Assembly (NCBI GenBank): GCA_044235825.1
Contig: JBIIHL010000005.1
Span: 1-53,973, forward strand
Direction: 5' to 3'
Origin: CANGYM01 sp044235825
GTDB lineage: Bacteria > Pseudomonadota > Alphaproteobacteria > JAJTHO01 > CANGYM01
Length of the DNA stretch: 53,973 nt
Part shown: positions 1-6,634 of the stretch, piece after piece
Position numbering within the stretch: position 1 is the stretch's first letter
How the letters are laid out: every line of letters begins with the position of its first letter
Notes under the pieces: model-generated
Told to the model about the DNA's origin: nothing
Database searches by the model: none
What the model saw: the letters and a program-made list of their open reading frames with translations, nothing else
Made by a program: the position numbers and the translations under genes

Positions 1-42
1 GGCTAATAATTGCTCTAAATTCCTTTTCACTTTTGCGCCCAT
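1..42 (-). CDS. Possible 5' end of an unidentified gene (partial)
   Basis: A minus-strand ATG at 42 opens a frame reading MGAKVKRNLEQLLA up to the window edge. An AAGGGG ribosome-binding sequence lies about seven bases before the ATG. The roughly 80 bases between it and the acpS stop contain a weak promoter-like pair (TTGTGT, then TATAGG). Fourteen residues are too few to name a product. In many proteobacteria lepB or rnc follows pdxJ-acpS, but nothing visible supports either. It could also be a chance frame. Confidence 0.35.
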   Translation of the reverse strand, partial: MGAKVKRNLEQLLA

Positions 43-125
43 GGTGCACCCCTTTTTTTACACCACCTATAACCCACATCTCACCAAAAACACAAACATT
101 TGGTTGGGTTTACTGAATAACCCTG

Positions 126-488
126 TTAAGGTGTTTCCACCACCACAAAAGCCATGGCCATGCCGGCATCATCGGACAAACTGACATGCAGCCGTGCGCC
201 GTGGGGCAGGTTTTTGGCCACCCCGCCAGAAACCTGTAAAAGCGGTTGGTTTAAATCGGTTTTTGTCACGCTGATATCCTGCCAAGACATCCCCGCGCGT
301 AACCCCGTCCCCAAGGCCTTGAGCAAAGCCTCCTTAGCCGCAAAGCGTTTGGCGTAATGGGCGGGGGAGGCTTGGGGTCGCTGTTCCTGTGGGGTAAACA
401 CGCGGTTTAAAAACACATCGCCAAATGCTTGCATCAGACGCGCCACGCGGGCAATGCTGACAATATCGGTGCCAACGCCCACAATCAC
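126..488 (-). CDS. acpS: Holo-[acyl-carrier-protein] synthase
   Basis: Transfers 4'-phosphopantetheine from CoA to the serine of acyl carrier protein, activating it for fatty acid synthesis in the cytosol. The 120-residue product has the usual AcpS length. The N-terminal VGTDIV with Asp8 and the RFAAKEALLKALG block around residues 48-60, with its metal-binding Glu, are the two family signatures. The open frame extends upstream inside pdxJ, but the family start is the GTG at 488, which overlaps the pdxJ stop as GTGA. That is a classic coupling overlap, so the longer frame is not the gene. It is the last complete member of a cvpA-purF-tatA-pdxJ-acpS run. pdxJ-acpS adjacency is common in proteobacteria, which supports the call. 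Confidence 0.95.
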   Translation of the reverse strand: MIVGVGTDIVSIARVARLMQAFGDVFLNRVFTPQEQRPQASPAHYAKRFAAKEALLKALGTGLRAGMSWQDISVTKTDLNQPLLQVSGGVAKNLPHGARLHVSLSDDAGMAMAFVVVETP

Positions 489-1225
489 AGGGCCAGACCC
501 CGGGCTTCGTCCAAAATGCGGCGCATTTTGTGAATGCTCAATTCCAGACCGCAGAACAGAGCCTCCCCCATCAGATAATGCCCGATATTGAGCTCGGAAA
601 TCGCGGGAATCATGGCAATTTCCCGCACGGTGGCATAACTCAAACCATGGCCAGCATGACAAATCAAACCATGATTACGGGCCGATTCCGCGGCATTTTT
701 AATCTGGGTCAGGGCCGTCTGGCGGTCACGATCATGATGGGCATCGCAGTAGGTACCGGTATGAAGCTCCACCACATCTGCCCCCATCTCCGCCGCCAAG
801 GCGACAGCGGCAGAATCCGGATGGATAAACAACGACACACGAATGCCGCAGGATTGCAATTCACGGATATAATCGGGCAAAATGGTTTTCAGGGCATGCA
901 GATCCAATCCCCCCTCAGTGGTGCGCTCTTGCCGTTTTTCGGGCACCAAGCACACCGCAAAGGGGCGGTAGGTTTGGGCAATCTTTAACATTTCCGCCGT
1001 GGTGGCCATTTCTAAATTAATCCGACAATCGGTATGACGAATCAGCGCGGCAACATCATGGTCACTGATATGACGGCGGTCCTCGCGCAGGTGAACGGTT
1101 ATGCTGTCCGCGCCAGCCTGAACTGCCAAATGGGCAGCCCGCACAGGGTCTGGATGAACCCCGCCCCGCGCATTGCGCAGCGTCGCCACGTGGTCGATAT
1201 TCACCCCTAGAGCTATTCTTTGCAT
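485..1225 (-). CDS. pdxJ: Pyridoxine 5'-phosphate synthase
   Basis: Condenses 1-deoxyxylulose 5-phosphate with 3-amino-2-oxopropyl phosphate to make pyridoxine 5'-phosphate, the last ring-forming step of the DXP-dependent vitamin B6 pathway. The 246-residue protein is full length (E. coli about 243). It begins with the typical LGVNIDHVATLRNARG and continues with HLREDRRHI, NLEMATT and a late HAGHGLSY segment, all hallmarks of this TIM-barrel family. The ATG lies 17 bases after the tatA stop, with only a weak AAGAG before it. It overlaps acpS by four bases at its 3' end. PLP is needed by ArgD, encoded elsewhere in the window. Confidence 0.97.
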   Translation of the reverse strand: MQRIALGVNIDHVATLRNARGGVHPDPVRAAHLAVQAGADSITVHLREDRRHISDHDVAALIRHTDCRINLEMATTAEMLKIAQTYRPFAVCLVPEKRQERTTEGGLDLHALKTILPDYIRELQSCGIRVSLFIHPDSAAVALAAEMGADVVELHTGTYCDAHHDRDRQTALTQIKNAAESARNHGLICHAGHGLSYATVREIAMIPAISELNIGHYLMGEALFCGLELSIHKMRRILDEARGLAL

Positions 1226-1242
1226 GCTGGGCGACTCTTATG

Positions 1243-1473
1243 CTAATGTTTTTGATGCTCTTTTTCCGTCAAAGCCGCGGTTGTGGATTCCTCTTTGGGC
1301 AAAGCGGCTAGGGGCTTTTTCTCCTCAGGGGTATCATCTTCGCGCTCCATTTCCCGTTTAAAGGTCCGAATGCCTTTGGCCACATCCCCCATGGCTTTGG
1401 GCAATTTGCCAAGACCAAACAAAATGACAATGGCAAACAAAACAACCATCAAATGCCAGAAACTCAGTCCCAT
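1243..1473 (-). CDS. tatA: Sec-independent protein translocase subunit TatA
   Basis: Forms the pore-like component of the twin-arginine translocase, which exports folded proteins. The 76-residue product starts MGLSFWHLMVVLFAI and has one N-terminal membrane helix. Then come the hinge motif LFGLGKLPKAMGDVAKG, an amphipathic helix ending RTFKREME, and a charged tail, the standard TatA architecture. The frame is open further upstream, but the ATG at 1473 has a good AAAGGAG about nine bases before it and gives the family N-terminus. It lies 19 bases after purF. No tatB or tatC is adjacent, which is unusual because the three are normally clustered. They may lie elsewhere, or this TatA may serve a minimal system. 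Confidence 0.93.
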   Translation of the reverse strand: MGLSFWHLMVVLFAIVILFGLGKLPKAMGDVAKGIRTFKREMEREDDTPEEKKPLAALPKEESTTAALTEKEHQKH

Positions 1474-1492
1474 AATACGATTCTCCTTTCCG

Positions 1493-2899
1493 TTACACGA
1501 GGTGCTTAGCAACATCTGTCAGGGCGATGGGATAATCCCCTGTAAAACAGGCATCGCAGTACTGGGGGGCGGCAGGATCCCGCCGAGATTGTCCCACAGC
1601 GCGATACAAACCATCCAAACTGATAAAGGCCAAGCTGTCCACACCGATTTTTTCTGCCATGGCCTGTGTGGACAAATGGGCAGCCATCAGATGATCCCGA
1701 CTGGGGGTGTCCACACCATAAAAACATGAATGGGTTGTGGGGGGACTGGCAATGCGCATATGAACCTCTGTGGCCCCCGCTGCCCGAACCATAGAGACAA
1801 TTTTCATGGATGTTGTGCCGCGCACGATGCTGTCATCCACCAAAATGACCCTTTTGCCCTGTAAAAACATTCTGTTGGGGTTGTGCTTTAGCTTAACACC
1901 CAACAAGCGGATACTCTGTGTGGGTTCAATAAACGTCCGCCCCACATAGTGGTTGCGAATGATCCCCAGATCAAAAGGAATGCCCGAAGATTCCGCATAC
2001 CCCAGAGCGGCAGGAACCCCAGAATCAGGAACGGGGACAACCACATCCGCCGCCACGGGATTTTCTTGGGCCAGATAGCGGCCGATATTTTTGCGGACGT
2101 CGTAAACGCTGTTTCCCTCTATGACACTATCGGGGCGAGAAAAATAAATGTACTCGAAAATACAAAATTTTGATGGCGCTTTGGGCAATAAAATTTCACT
2201 TTTCATGCCCGATGCGTCAATGGTAATCAGCTCGCCCGGGGCCACATCCCGAATTAAAGTGGCACCCATAATATCCAGCGCACAGGATTCCGAAGCCAGA
2301 ACAAACGTCCCATTCCGCTGCCCCAAAACCAACGGACGCAGCCCCCAAGGATCGCGGATCCCATAAAGAGCCCCCCGCGTCAACATCACCAGGGAATACG
2401 CCCCCTCGATCTGCAGCAAGGCGTGCTTAAGGGTTTCTTTCCAACTTCCAGAGAATTCCTGAGGCCGCGCCATCAAATGCAGCAAAACCTCAGTATCCGA
2501 ACTGGAATGAAAAATATGGCCTTTTTGAACCAAGTCACGGCGCAACGTCAGGGCATTGGTCAGATTCCCATTGTGGGCCAAGGCCACGGGCCCATTAAAA
2601 AGCTCAGCATAAAAGGGCTGGATATTTTGGGTCGAACTGTCCCCTGTTGTGGAATAACGCACATGACCGATGGCAGACATCCCCGGAAGGTGACCCATAA
2701 CATCTTCCGAAGAAAAGGCATCCCCAACCAACCCAGCATGCTTTTGACAGTGAAATATATCTTTTTGAAGAGAAACAATACCTGCGGCTTCCTGCCCCCT
2801 GTGTTGCATAGCATGCAATCCCAGAACCGTATGGGCTGCGGCCTCTTCACAGCCCCAAATACCAAAAACCCCACACTCTTCACCCAAGCGATCCGTCAT
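1493..2899 (-). CDS. purF: Amidophosphoribosyltransferase
   Basis: Catalyses the committed step of purine synthesis, converting PRPP and glutamine to 5-phosphoribosylamine. The class-II glutaminase domain comes first. The catalytic cysteine is Cys9 in MTDRLGEECGVFG, so an eight-residue propeptide must be removed to expose it. The phosphoribosyltransferase domain follows, with the PRPP loop RVILVDDSIVRGTTS at about 350-364. Cysteines at 246, 392, 448 and 451, the last pair as CDAC, match the four iron-sulfur ligands of the Bacillus-type enzyme, so a 4Fe-4S cluster is predicted. Length is 468 residues. It sits 15 bases downstream of cvpA, a conserved pairing. Confidence 0.97.
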   Translation of the reverse strand: MTDRLGEECGVFGIWGCEEAAAHTVLGLHAMQHRGQEAAGIVSLQKDIFHCQKHAGLVGDAFSSEDVMGHLPGMSAIGHVRYSTTGDSSTQNIQPFYAELFNGPVALAHNGNLTNALTLRRDLVQKGHIFHSSSDTEVLLHLMARPQEFSGSWKETLKHALLQIEGAYSLVMLTRGALYGIRDPWGLRPLVLGQRNGTFVLASESCALDIMGATLIRDVAPGELITIDASGMKSEILLPKAPSKFCIFEYIYFSRPDSVIEGNSVYDVRKNIGRYLAQENPVAADVVVPVPDSGVPAALGYAESSGIPFDLGIIRNHYVGRTFIEPTQSIRLLGVKLKHNPNRMFLQGKRVILVDDSIVRGTTSMKIVSMVRAAGATEVHMRIASPPTTHSCFYGVDTPSRDHLMAAHLSTQAMAEKIGVDSLAFISLDGLYRAVGQSRRDPAAPQYCDACFTGDYPIALTDVAKHLV

Positions 2900-2914
2900 A
2901 AACGATAAACCTGA

Positions 2915-3604
2915 TTATTGTTCATCAACCGTATCCACCAACTGATCCATTTCGTTGCGCTGCTGACCATTATAATCAGGCTCTTTTTCTGTTTCTTGAG
3001 GTTTATCAGAGGAATCTTGGGGCGGGACCTCTTCATCCGGTTTGGCGTTAGGATCAATGGGCTTTCCATCCTTATCTTTTTTAGGCTTGTCATCATAGGG
3101 CATCATTTTCACGAGCAACTTTGCCGTTTGCTGAATTTGGGGCAAAAATTTGGATTGCTTGGCCCAGACCGGCAAATCCTCGTCCGTTTTGGCAAAACTG
3201 GAAATCACCAAATAACACAATCCCAAAATCACCATCCCGCGAGCAAAGCCAAACAAAAAGCCCACACTGCGATCCAGAATATTCAGGGGACTATCCCCCA
3301 GACGCTTAACGACTTTCTGGCTGATAACCATGCAAAGCGTCAAGGTTAGAATAAAAAAGACCATAAAACCGGTAATGTTGGCCAATAGGTCGTTTTGCAG
3401 GAATTCTTTCCAAAAATGAAACGTGGCTTTGGTCCCGTAGGCTCCGGCAAAAAGTCCGGCAATCCAAGCGCCTACACCAAAAAACTCTCGGGTAAAGCCC
3501 CTGAATAAGGCCACCATCGCAGAGGTTGCAATGATGCCAAAAGCAACAACATCAATAATATGAAGGGCATAAGGCGTTACCGCCGCCGCTTGTTCTGCTG
3601 CCAT
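2915..3604 (-). CDS. cvpA: CvpA family membrane protein
   Basis: CvpA-family inner-membrane protein, named for colicin V production, whose biochemical role is unclear. The 229-residue product shows about four hydrophobic segments within the first 150 residues (FGIIATSAMVALF, ILTLTLCMVI and GMVILGLCYLVI are the clearest). It ends in a long hydrophilic tail rich in Lys, Asp, Pro and Gln. The invariant-looking RGFTREFFGVGAWIAGLFAG near residue 40 is typical of the family. It is the first gene of the purF transcription unit, and cvpA-purF linkage is widespread. The ATG at 3604 follows a G-run four bases upstream. A weak promoter (TTGTTG, 18 bases, TATATA) lies near 3650-3680 on this strand. Confidence 0.92.
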   Translation of the reverse strand: MAAEQAAAVTPYALHIIDVVAFGIIATSAMVALFRGFTREFFGVGAWIAGLFAGAYGTKATFHFWKEFLQNDLLANITGFMVFFILTLTLCMVISQKVVKRLGDSPLNILDRSVGFLFGFARGMVILGLCYLVISSFAKTDEDLPVWAKQSKFLPQIQQTAKLLVKMMPYDDKPKKDKDGKPIDPNAKPDEEVPPQDSSDKPQETEKEPDYNGQQRNEMDQLVDTVDEQ

Positions 3605-3810
3605 GATCCCCCCACTGAGAAGCGTTTAGAATACCGTGAGACTTTTTGTATATAGAAAAAATGATCATTCACCAACAACATTTTGTCCTTTTTTCTGCAT
3701 AGCAGCCCGCTTTCCCTTTGCCTCTCTTTCGCCTTCCCCATTCTAAAATCATCTTTTTCTACACTGTGCCGGCCTGATTATAAAATTAATGAATAACCCT
3801 GACACCCTGT

Positions 3811-3849
3811 CCCGTAAATCTTGACACTCCCTTTGGGGTGCTTTACGGG
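3811..3849 (+). promoter_or_regulatory. Inverted repeat before pdhC (putative operator or leader hairpin)
   Basis: CCCGTAAA at 3811-3818 and TTTACGGG at 3842-3849 are perfect inverted arms. Inside them CACTCC and GGGGTG form a second stem (one G-T pair) around CTTT. A TTGACA at 3820-3825 lies inside the structure but lacks a good -10 hexamer 17 bases on. The repeat ends about 40 bases before the pdhC ATG. It could be an operator or a structured leader; the sequence does not decide. Confidence 0.5.
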
Positions 3850-3889
3850 TAAAGGAAGCTGTTATTTGTGTTTTGTGAGTTTTCAAACC

Positions 3890-5143
3890 ATGTCCATTCC
3901 CGTTTTGATGCCCGCGCTGTCCCCGACCATGACAGAGGGAACCTTGGCCAAATGGCACGTTGCTGTGGGTGATGTTGTAAAAAGCGGTCAGATTTTGGCC
4001 GATATTGAAACGGACAAGGCGACCATGGAAGTTGAGGCTGTGGATGAGGGCATCGTAGGGGCCCTGTTAATCCCCGCAGGATCCGAAGGTGTGGCCGTCA
4101 ACACCCCCATTGCTATGCTGCTGGAAGACGGGGAAACACCAGAATCCCTATCCATCCCCGCAAAAACAGATTCATCAAGCCAAGCCCCCCGCCCCGCCCC
4201 TTCGGCGGCACCATCATCTGCACCTGCCGCCCCTGCCACAGCCTTTGCTCTTCCGTCCTCATCCGAAAGAGTTGTTGCCTCTCCCTTGGCGCGTCGCTTG
4301 GCCAAAGAAAAAGGTATTGATTTAAAATCCCTGAAAGGCACAGGCCCCCGTGGTCGTATTGTCAAAAATGATGTTTTAACCGCCAAAACGGCTGGGTCCG
4401 CAGCCCCCAAGGGTGGCGCCTCTTCACCGTCCGTGGCCACCTTTGGCCTACCCCCTGCCCGCCAAGAAAAAGCCACCACCATGCGCAAGGTGATTGCCGA
4501 GCGTTTAAGTGAATCCAAGCAAACCGTCCCCCATTTTTATTTAACAGTGGATGTGGTTTTGGATGCGGCCATGGCGCTGCGGGCGCAATTAAACGCACGG
4601 CCCAACGCTTCCTATAAACTGACGGTCAATGATTTTATCCTCAAAGCCATTGCGCAGGCTTTGGTTGCGGTGCCTCAGGCCAACGCATCGTGGCAGGATG
4701 GGATGTTGCACTATTACGAATGGCCTGATATTTCCGTGGCCGTGGCCATTGACGGTGGTTTGATTACCCCCATCATCCGCCGCGCCCATGAAAAATCCCT
4801 GATTGCCATTTCATCGGAAATCAAGGATCTGGCCGCACGCGCCAAAGCCGGAAAATTGCTGCCCGAAGAGTTCCAAGGGGGAACATTCAGCCTTTCGAAT
4901 TTGGGCATGTTTGGCATTTCCCACTTTGCCGCCATTGTAAACCCCCCCCAAGGGGGCATTTTGGCCGTGGGTGCCGGAGAGCGCCGTTTTGTTCCTGATG
5001 ACCAGAATCAGCCCGTGGTCAAAACCATCATGTCCTGCACCCTGTCCGTTGATCACCGCGTCGTGGATGGCGCTGTGGGGGCTGCGTTTTTGCAGTCCTT
5101 TAAAGCCCATCTTGAGGACCCTTTATGCCTGTTGCTTTCGTAA
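3890..5143 (+). CDS. pdhC: Dihydrolipoamide acetyltransferase (E2) of pyruvate dehydrogenase
   Basis: Core subunit of the pyruvate dehydrogenase complex; it moves the acetyl group from lipoate to CoA. Domains in order: one lipoyl domain (residues 1-80, lipoylated Lys in ETDKATMEVEA), a Pro/Ala/Ser linker, a peripheral-subunit-binding domain (ASPLARRLAKEKGIDLKSLKG), a second short linker, and the catalytic acetyltransferase domain ending in DHRVVDGAVGAAFLQ. The opening IPVLMPALSPTMTEGTLAKW is the alphaproteobacterial and mitochondrial E2 type. The start is placed at the ATG that begins MSIPVLMP; the frame is open about 23 codons further upstream. A GTG at 3875 is an alternative. No good ribosome-binding site precedes the ATG. 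E1 and E3 genes are absent nearby. Confidence 0.95.
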   Translation: MSIPVLMPALSPTMTEGTLAKWHVAVGDVVKSGQILADIETDKATMEVEAVDEGIVGALLIPAGSEGVAVNTPIAMLLEDGETPESLSIPAKTDSSSQAPRPAPSAAPSSAPAAPATAFALPSSSERVVASPLARRLAKEKGIDLKSLKGTGPRGRIVKNDVLTAKTAGSAAPKGGASSPSVATFGLPPARQEKATTMRKVIAERLSESKQTVPHFYLTVDVVLDAAMALRAQLNARPNASYKLTVNDFILKAIAQALVAVPQANASWQDGMLHYYEWPDISVAVAIDGGLITPIIRRAHEKSLIAISSEIKDLAARAKAGKLLPEEFQGGTFSLSNLGMFGISHFAAIVNPPQGGILAVGAGERRFVPDDQNQPVVKTIMSCTLSVDHRVVDGAVGAAFLQSFKAHLEDPLCLLLS

Positions 5144-5907
5144 TACTCCTTTTGGGTCTTTTGTTTTTTGCGGGTTCCTCCGCAAACGCGGAAACCAAGC
5201 CCAAAATCAGTGGAGATCACGAAACACGGGCCAGCGACCGCGTGGATATCCGGTATCGCTATCGCAACCTTCCTAAGGATAAAGAAGACCACCAAGTCAC
5301 CCTTAGATCCGATTTTGCCTATCATTTTGACCCTGATTTGTTTTTGAACAACAACGTTTCCACCGCAGCCTGGCGGATGAACAACAGAACCAGCTCAGAC
5401 AATCGGGATGGCGGCTATGATGGGGGATCAGGGGATACAACTCTGCAATCTTTTTTGGTCACCGTCCAAGATAAAAACCGATGGGCCATGGGATCAAATC
5501 TAATTATCCCCACAGCAGCGCAGGATCAACTGGGGGATGGACGCTGGCAGTTGGGCCCCGCCCTGTCGTACTCTCGGGATCTTTATGATATCGGCGAAGG
5601 AAGCTTTACCGGCCTGACCCTGCGCAATCAGTTTTCGTTGGCAGAAGACAACGGTCGGGATGATATTAACCTGTTGATCGTAACCCCTACGTTTCGCCTG
5701 AACTTGCCCGATCAATGGCATGTTCGTATCCAATCTGATTCTCAGATGAATTACGAACAGAGCAACGATTGGTTTGTTCCCCTCAGCGTCCGTGTGGGCA
5801 AAAATTTTGGTCCCTATTATGCCTCTGTTGAGGCATCCGCCCCGATTGTTGAGGATTATCAGCGATACGACCAAGAAATTGAATTCCGTATTGGAAGAAA
5901 TTTTTAA
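5125..5907 (+). CDS. Putative outer-membrane beta-barrel protein
   Basis: The 260-residue product has a Sec signal peptide (hydrophobic residues 3-17, then SSANA, with cleavage likely before ETKP). The mature part is made of alternating hydrophobic/polar strands rich in aromatic, Asn and Asp residues, with no internal hydrophobic helix. It ends in Phe with hydrophobic residues at -5, -7 and -9, the C-terminal signal read by the BAM machinery. The NLIIPTAAQDQLGDGRWQLG stretch recalls transporter-like barrels of the MetA/phenol-degradation group. That resemblance is only a hint, and the substrate is unknown. It overlaps the 3' end of pdhC by 19 bases and has GAGG eight bases before the ATG, so coupling to pdhC is likely. 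Thirteen bases separate it from rluB. Confidence 0.75.
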   Translation: MPVAFVILLLGLLFFAGSSANAETKPKISGDHETRASDRVDIRYRYRNLPKDKEDHQVTLRSDFAYHFDPDLFLNNNVSTAAWRMNNRTSSDNRDGGYDGGSGDTTLQSFLVTVQDKNRWAMGSNLIIPTAAQDQLGDGRWQLGPALSYSRDLYDIGEGSFTGLTLRNQFSLAEDNGRDDINLLIVTPTFRLNLPDQWHVRIQSDSQMNYEQSNDWFVPLSVRVGKNFGPYYASVEASAPIVEDYQRYDQEIEFRIGRNF

Positions 5908-5919
5908 CGTGGTTTTTTT

Positions 5920-6627
5920 GTGAAAAAAGAAAAAATCGCCAAAGTTCTAGCCCATCGGGGTCTGGGATCCCGACGGGGGGCCGAAGGCTTGGTCAAAGCA
6001 GGCAAAGTCACCGTCAATGGCCACCGGATGGATAATGTCGCCGAACTGGTTGATCCGGAGGCCATCATCACGGTTGAGGGGCGAACCTTGCCCCCAACAG
6101 AAACCGCACGCCTTTGGGCGTTTTACAAACCTGAGGGATGCCTAACAACCCGCCATGACCCTGAGGGGCGGCCGACCCTTTACGATTATCTTCCCTCATC
6201 TTTGCAGAAAACCCACTATATTGGGCGGCTGGATTATACAACAGAGGGGTTGTTGCTGCTAACAAACAGCCCGACCTTAAAAAAAACATGGGAAGATCCC
6301 AAAACAGCCATGATTCGGCGTTATCGGGTGCGTCTTTGGGGCCATCTGAGCGACACAGACAAGCGCACCCTTCAGCGCCCCATGGTGATCCAAGGCATGC
6401 GCTATCAAGCGTTTGGTATTGCCATAGAGCGGGAAACTGCCGAACACAGCTGGGTCTGTGTGACCTTAACCGAGGGGAAAAATCGTGAAATCCGGCGCGT
6501 TTTTGATTATTTGGGCTATCCTGTGACGCGCCTGATTCGCACAGCCTATGGTCCCTATCATCTCTCTGATCTGCCCCTGAAAAAGGGGGAGGTTATGGAG
6601 CTGACCCTGACAGAAGGCACCTTTTAA
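5920..6627 (+). CDS. rluB: rRNA pseudouridine synthase, RsuA/RluB family
   Basis: Isomerises a uridine of ribosomal RNA, probably of 23S rRNA, to pseudouridine. An N-terminal S4 RNA-binding domain (KVLAHRGLGSRRGAEGLVKAGKVTVNG) is followed by the catalytic domain. The catalytic Asp lies in YIGRLDYTTEGLLLLTN, and later family blocks are EGKNREIRRVFDYLGYPV and RLIRTAYGPY. The 235-residue length fits RluB/RsuA. The start codon is GTG at 5920; no good upstream ribosome-binding site is visible and the gene closely follows the barrel gene. RsuA and RluE are close relatives, so the exact target uridine is inferred. It converges on polA with only seven bases between stops and no evident terminator. 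Confidence 0.88.
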   Translation: MKKEKIAKVLAHRGLGSRRGAEGLVKAGKVTVNGHRMDNVAELVDPEAIITVEGRTLPPTETARLWAFYKPEGCLTTRHDPEGRPTLYDYLPSSLQKTHYIGRLDYTTEGLLLLTNSPTLKKTWEDPKTAMIRRYRVRLWGHLSDTDKRTLQRPMVIQGMRYQAFGIAIERETAEHSWVCVTLTEGKNREIRRVFDYLGYPVTRLIRTAYGPYHLSDLPLKKGEVMELTLTEGTF

Positions 6628-6634
6628 AAAATTT

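Noticed and set aside
489..662. N-terminal extension of the acpS frame into pdxJ
   Set aside because: The extra 58 codons lie out of frame inside pdxJ and are not family-like. The GTG at 488 overlapping the pdxJ stop gives the normal AcpS start and length.
6068..6289. Short minus-strand frame in rluB
   Set aside because: Antisense to the conserved catalytic domain of rluB, with no start signals.
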